Below, in pieces: positions 6,813 to 10,143 of a stretch of 10,143 bases of DNA. A program made the position numbers and the translations under genes. The notes below the pieces were generated by a model. That model did no database searches and had not been told where the DNA came from. It worked only from the letters and a program-made list of their open reading frames with translations. Source of the DNA: DAOVDI01 sp965373045 (GTDB lineage: Bacteria > Acidobacteriota > Aminicenantia > Aminicenantales > Aminicenantaceae); contig CBDVEQ010000101.1 of NCBI GenBank assembly GCA_965373045.1, positions 1 through 10,143 of the forward strand, in the 5' to 3' direction. Every line of letters begins with the position of its first letter. The stretch's first letter is position 1.

Positions 6813-9800
6813 TTACTTCAACCCAGCCAGCCTTTTCTTCGCATCTTCGACTTCTGAGAGGCCCGGATCGGCGTCTTTCCAGAGGGTAAGGAATTTTGTG
6901 TAATGCTCTATTGCTTTTCCCTTCCAGCCTTTCTGCTCATACAGCTTGGCTAATCTGTAATGATACTTAGGGTGGATAAGACGACGGTCTGGTTTTTCAG
7001 GATCGAAAGTAATAAGCCGCTCGTATTCGGCAATGGCTCTGTCTATATCACCTATCTGCTCATAAGCACGGGGTAAAATGTCCTTCATAATGGGCAAGTT
7101 ATACAAAATAAACGAAGAATAATATCCCATCGATTCTGGGCGAAAAGGAGTTTGTGCCATGAAAACGGCGATAGCTTTTTCGGGGGATCCAGTTTTGAGC
7201 TCCAACTCGGCACCCAAGAATTTAATGTAGTATGCCACCCAATCTTTCCGGTATAGCGGCATCCCTTTATGAAGTGATTTCATCTCTGCCAATATCTTCT
7301 CGGCTGAATCAATATGCCCGGCTCTTAATTCTAAAAGCCCCAACAGAAAGTTATATGCTCCCTGATAGTAAAATTTTCTTTCGGGATGATATTTCATGAA
7401 ATCGTCAAGCCAGGCTTCGTTATATTTGCGGCTCTGCTCAAGCTCTCCCCGGTCATAATAAATAAATGCCTTCATCCAATTTATAAACGGCAGCCCCCAG
7501 GCATCCCCTGGTTCTGATAATTCTTCGGCTTCACGTAAATAAAGATCGCAATCCTCCAGACTCCCCAACCAGTAGCGGTAAAACCCTTTAAAAAGATACC
7601 CCTCCCGCCTGATCCCAGGAGGAGTTACGGCAATAAACTTGTCAAACCATTTCAATGCCTCTTCATACTCTTCCTTCAAGAGATGGATATACCCGATAGC
7701 AAAATTGGAAGAGTCAAACTCAGGTTTAATCTCCAGCGCGTCTTTGTAGCTTGCCGTGGCCTCATCCAGCCTGCCCTGCCAAAAATATGCTTCAGCCAGA
7801 GAATCAAGAGGATTGGGCTCTCCTGGGTTTACAGCCACATATTTTTTGAAATGCTCAACTGCCTTTGTAAAATTCCCCATATCGAGATATAAATAGCCTA
7901 AATGATTGTGGACCATCCCAAAGTTGGGATCCAGCTCCAGGGCTTTGTTATACTCTTTTATGGCTTCATCAATAGCTCCCCTATTCGTGTAATAAAACCC
8001 CAGAGTGAAGAATATTCCTTTTTCCTTAGGAAATTTTTCGGCCCTCTGTCGGAGGATACGGTGCCATTTTTCTGAATCCTTCTCTATCGCGCTTGCATAA
8101 TACCCCTCGATACGGAGCCTCTCCTTTTCAGTTGCCTTGGGCGACAAAGCTTTGGCCCTTTTAAGGGCAGTGTCTTCCGCTTCAATATTTTGAAGATTTA
8201 CATGTGATGCAGCGAGGTAGTAATAAGCCATGGCAAAATCCGGGTCAAGCTCAACAGCTTTTTCAAAAGCAATCCGCGCATTATCGTAATAGAGCTTTCG
8301 GAAATTCTCCTTTCCTTCTAGATAATATCTGTAAGCTTCCATGGAACTCGTCGTGACATCGGCCAGACTCGACTCGGTGGATCCTACGTCCTTTCCTGCC
8401 AGGCCTATACCCCCTAAGATCTCCCTGGTCAATTCATCGATCTGACTATTGATAATGCTTGAGGCTCCTTCTCCTTTTGAGCTGGCACTTTTAAGAAGTT
8501 TTTTGCTTTCCACATCCAACACTTTCACATCTGTGGCAAAGGTCTCTCCGAATTTCATGTAGCTTCCGATGACAATGGCTTTAATACCTTCCATCCGGCA
8601 TAAATCGAAACCGAGCTGCCTGTCGACGACTTCCACATCCTTTTTTCCCATCTGCTCAATGAGGTCCATCATCCGCTCGCAGGTGGCAACATAGAGCTCG
8701 CTTCGCCGCTCCAAGCTGGTAATCAAAAGGTCAGGAATGGCCTTTTGTAAATAGTCGAAGGCTTTATCCCCTGTCTGATTCTCAAAGCTTATGACTGCTA
8801 TGGAGTTTTCGATCTTGGGAGCAGCCACGAATGCCTTTTTCGACCAGGGCTGCCAGAGTATCAATCCCACAATGACAATGGCCGCAAAAACAAGGATAGG
8901 GATCAATATCTTTTTGGTGGTAAAGGTGACGGTGATCTGCTTGGAGGTCGTCGATCTGGAGACAAAGATTTGACTATCCGTTGTTGGAAGACCTTGCTCG
9001 ATCTTTTCGAGTTCGGATCGCACTTCTCCTGCGCTCTGGTAGCGGTTTTCCTTCTCCTTTTCCAGACATTTAAGGATGACTCCACTGAGATCATCCGGGA
9101 TCTGCGAGTTGAATTCTTTTGGGTTTTTAGCTGTATCACCCTTATGTTTCATAGCGATAGCTAAAGGAGTTTCTCCTTCAAAGGGCAAACGACCTGTTGT
9201 CATCTCATAGAGGATGACTCCCAAGGAGTAGAGATCCGATCTCTGATCAACGTCCTTGGCTTCTGCCTGTTCGGGAGACATATACTCGGGTGTCCCAATC
9301 ATGATTCCAGAGCCAGTAATACCTTTGCCCTTTAAAGTTCTGGCAATTCCGAAGTCCATGATCCGAGCATTGCCCTGGTCATCAATCATAATATTGTTGG
9401 GTTTGAGGTCGCGGTGGATAATGCCCAGGTTATGGGCTTCTTCCAGTCCTTCGCAGATTTGCTTGGCTATGGAGATGGCTTTTCCTGATGGTAATTGGCC
9501 CACTCTTCTAATAAATCTCTTCAAGTCTCCACCAGAGACATACTCCATTGTGATGTAGTGCTGCCCTTTTTCCTCACCCAGGTCGAACATCCCGCATACG
9601 TTCTTGTGGCGGATGTTCCGGGCTGTTGTTAATTCGTTCTTAAAACGCTCTATGGTCTTTTCATCAGAGGCGATTTCCGGCTTGATCAGTTTAAGTGCGA
9701 TCTCTTCTTTGACCTTCCGGTCCTCAACGCGGTAGACATTACCCATCCCGCCTTTGCCAAGTTCCTCGATGATCTCGTAACGATCTGCAAACAGAGTGCC

Positions 9801-9941
9801 GCGTGTCAAAGCTTCGACTGGAGTTTCGAGAGTCTTGGTGAAGGCGGGCTGAGATTCTTCAGCGCCGGTGAGAGATGTCGCACACTCCCCGCAGAACTTT
9901 TGTGAGTCAGGATTCTCGCTTTTACATTTTGGGCATTTCAT
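6813..9941 (-). CDS. Zinc-ribbon Ser/Thr protein kinase with transmembrane helix and TPR array
   Basis: 1042 residues. An N-terminal zinc ribbon has Cys3, Cys6, Cys17, Cys20. A Hanks-type kinase spans about 55-315: Gly-loop GKGGMGNV (62-69), Lys84, Glu103, HRDLKPNN (176-183; Asp178, Lys180, Asn183), DFG (196-198) and SPE (222-224), all catalytic residues intact. A TM helix lies near 345-364, so the kinase is cytoplasmic and the rest periplasmic or outside. Residues about 377-510 (IAVISFENQTGD...) resemble the FlgO/TolB-N/CsgG-like domain often placed before TPRs. From about 535 to the end are some nine or more TPRs, e.g. AIKEYNKALELDPNFGMVHN. Start: I prefer ATG 9941 (AAAGGGA at 9957-9951, 9 nt away, zinc ribbon at the N-terminus) over an in-frame TTG at 10004 that overlaps the predicted promoter and lacks a ribosome site. 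Likely a sensor kinase; ligand and targets unknown. Confidence 0.92.
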   Translation of the reverse strand: MKCPKCKSENPDSQKFCGECATSLTGAEESQPAFTKTLETPVEALTRGTLFADRYEIIEELGKGGMGNVYRVEDRKVKEEIALKLIKPEIASDEKTIERFKNELTTARNIRHKNVCGMFDLGEEKGQHYITMEYVSGGDLKRFIRRVGQLPSGKAISIAKQICEGLEEAHNLGIIHRDLKPNNIMIDDQGNARIMDFGIARTLKGKGITGSGIMIGTPEYMSPEQAEAKDVDQRSDLYSLGVILYEMTTGRLPFEGETPLAIAMKHKGDTAKNPKEFNSQIPDDLSGVILKCLEKEKENRYQSAGEVRSELEKIEQGLPTTDSQIFVSRSTTSKQITVTFTTKKILIPILVFAAIVIVGLILWQPWSKKAFVAAPKIENSIAVISFENQTGDKAFDYLQKAIPDLLITSLERRSELYVATCERMMDLIEQMGKKDVEVVDRQLGFDLCRMEGIKAIVIGSYMKFGETFATDVKVLDVESKKLLKSASSKGEGASSIINSQIDELTREILGGIGLAGKDVGSTESSLADVTTSSMEAYRYYLEGKENFRKLYYDNARIAFEKAVELDPDFAMAYYYLAASHVNLQNIEAEDTALKRAKALSPKATEKERLRIEGYYASAIEKDSEKWHRILRQRAEKFPKEKGIFFTLGFYYTNRGAIDEAIKEYNKALELDPNFGMVHNHLGYLYLDMGNFTKAVEHFKKYVAVNPGEPNPLDSLAEAYFWQGRLDEATASYKDALEIKPEFDSSNFAIGYIHLLKEEYEEALKWFDKFIAVTPPGIRREGYLFKGFYRYWLGSLEDCDLYLREAEELSEPGDAWGLPFINWMKAFIYYDRGELEQSRKYNEAWLDDFMKYHPERKFYYQGAYNFLLGLLELRAGHIDSAEKILAEMKSLHKGMPLYRKDWVAYYIKFLGAELELKTGSPEKAIAVFMAQTPFRPESMGYYSSFILYNLPIMKDILPRAYEQIGDIDRAIAEYERLITFDPEKPDRRLIHPKYHYRLAKLYEQKGWKGKAIEHYTKFLTLWKDADPGLSEVEDAKKRLAGLK

Positions 9942-9972
9942 ATGCAGGTTTCCCTTTGCGATACGAGGATAG

Positions 9973-10000
9973 GATATAAATTCTTTCAGGGGGCTGTCAA
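9973..10000 (-). promoter_or_regulatory. Predicted sigma70-type promoter of the kinase gene
   Basis: On the minus strand a perfect TTGACA (10000-9995) is followed after 16 nt by TATATC (9978-9973; 4 of 6 to consensus). Transcription would start near 9966 and leave a leader of about 25 nt with AAAGGGA before ATG 9941. This supports 9941 as the start, because an initiation at 10004 would precede the transcript. Confidence 0.5.
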
Positions 10001-10038
10001 ACAAAAATGCAGTGATCCTGAATATTTTAATTCCTACA

Positions 10039-10095
10039 GGTTCCTAGATGATTCACAATTTCCATGAACTACCCGGGTTCCCGGATGGTTCACAA
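10039..10095. repeat. Two 20-bp direct repeats with an embedded 28-bp near-palindrome
   Basis: GGTTCCTAGATGATTCACAA (10039-10058) and GGTTCCCGGATGGTTCACAA (10076-10095) agree at 17 of 20 bases with a 37-bp period. The second copy is the right half of an imperfect palindrome at 10065-10092: arms TGAACTACCCGGG and CCCGGATGGTTCA around a TT centre, 12 Watson-Crick pairs of 14 plus one T-G and one mismatch. It lies about 100-130 bp upstream of the predicted kinase transcription start. It could be a regulator-binding array, or the multi-site end of a lost insertion sequence; no T-run follows on either strand, so a terminator is unlikely. Confidence 0.65.
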
Positions 10096-10143
10096 GTCGA
10101 TATGCACGGCGTGGCGCATGAAGCCGTATTCATATACTGCGAA
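10090..10143 (-). pseudogene. Possible broken N-terminus of an ABC-3 metal permease (edge fragment)
   Basis: The minus strand enters from the right edge with 17 codons, FAVYEYGFMRHAVHIDL, then TGA at 10092-10090. The part YEYGFMRHAV resembles the first residues of ZnuB/TroC-type permeases, which typically read like Y-x-FM-R-x-AL before the first membrane helix. Here the frame leaves that pattern after the Val at 10107-10105 and stops within 18 bp, next to the palindrome. This suggests a gene cut by a deletion or insertion, but so short a match may be chance. The true start lies outside the window. Confidence 0.25.

Noticed and set aside
9942..10004. TTG start extending the kinase by 21 residues
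   Set aside because: There is no ribosome site before it, it overlaps the predicted TTGACA promoter, and the extension puts non-conserved residues ahead of the zinc ribbon.
1..10143. Possible defence island suggested by a CHAT protein and a Ser/Thr kinase
   Set aside because: The CHAT protein has an export signal, the kinase is a membrane sensor type, and the genes between are housekeeping or metabolic; no nuclease, CRISPR array or toxin pair is present.

Overview
The window looks like chromosomal DNA of an uncultured, moderately AT-rich bacterium. Two very long proteins with TPR arrays outside the cytoplasm (a secreted TPR-CHAT protein and a zinc-ribbon Ser/Thr kinase-TPR protein), together with a DmpA-type peptidase, recall Candidatus Aminicenantes (former OP8) or relatives near Acidobacteriota. 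That placement is an impression from gene content, not a measurement.

Layout, left to right. 1-2576 (minus) is the first 858 residues of an exported TPR-CHAT protein, cut by the window edge just after the CHAT histidine. A 135-bp divergent spacer follows. On the plus strand is a two-gene unit: a secreted DmpA/P1-family (S58) aminopeptidase (2712-3836) and, 2 bp later, an aspartate/glutamate racemase-family protein (3839-4579). A strong sigma70-like promoter overlaps the end of the racemase gene and drives rpsU (bS21, 4623-4829), which starts with TTG behind a Shine-Dalgarno that matches the 16S tail perfectly over 9 nt. The 267-bp gap to lipA holds an inverted element made of 8-nt modules with a very AT-rich core and a terminal T8. 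lipA (lipoyl synthase, 5097-5981) is followed 1 nt later by a calcineurin-like metallophosphoesterase (5983-6723).

The rest of the window is minus strand. 6813-9941 encodes a 1042-residue membrane-spanning kinase: zinc ribbon, Hanks-type kinase, TM helix, FlgO/TolB-like domain, TPR array. It has its own TTGACA promoter. Upstream lie two 20-bp direct repeats, one half of a 28-bp near-perfect palindrome, and at the extreme right edge an 18-codon reading frame that may be the broken start of an ABC-3 metal permease.

How the genes may work together. Peptidase and racemase form a plausible unit for handling peptides with D- or beta-linked residues. lipA and the phosphoesterase are co-transcribed by position only. 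The CHAT protein and the kinase are stand-alone genes with a signalling or protease flavour. I see no rRNA, tRNA, CRISPR array or intact mobile element.
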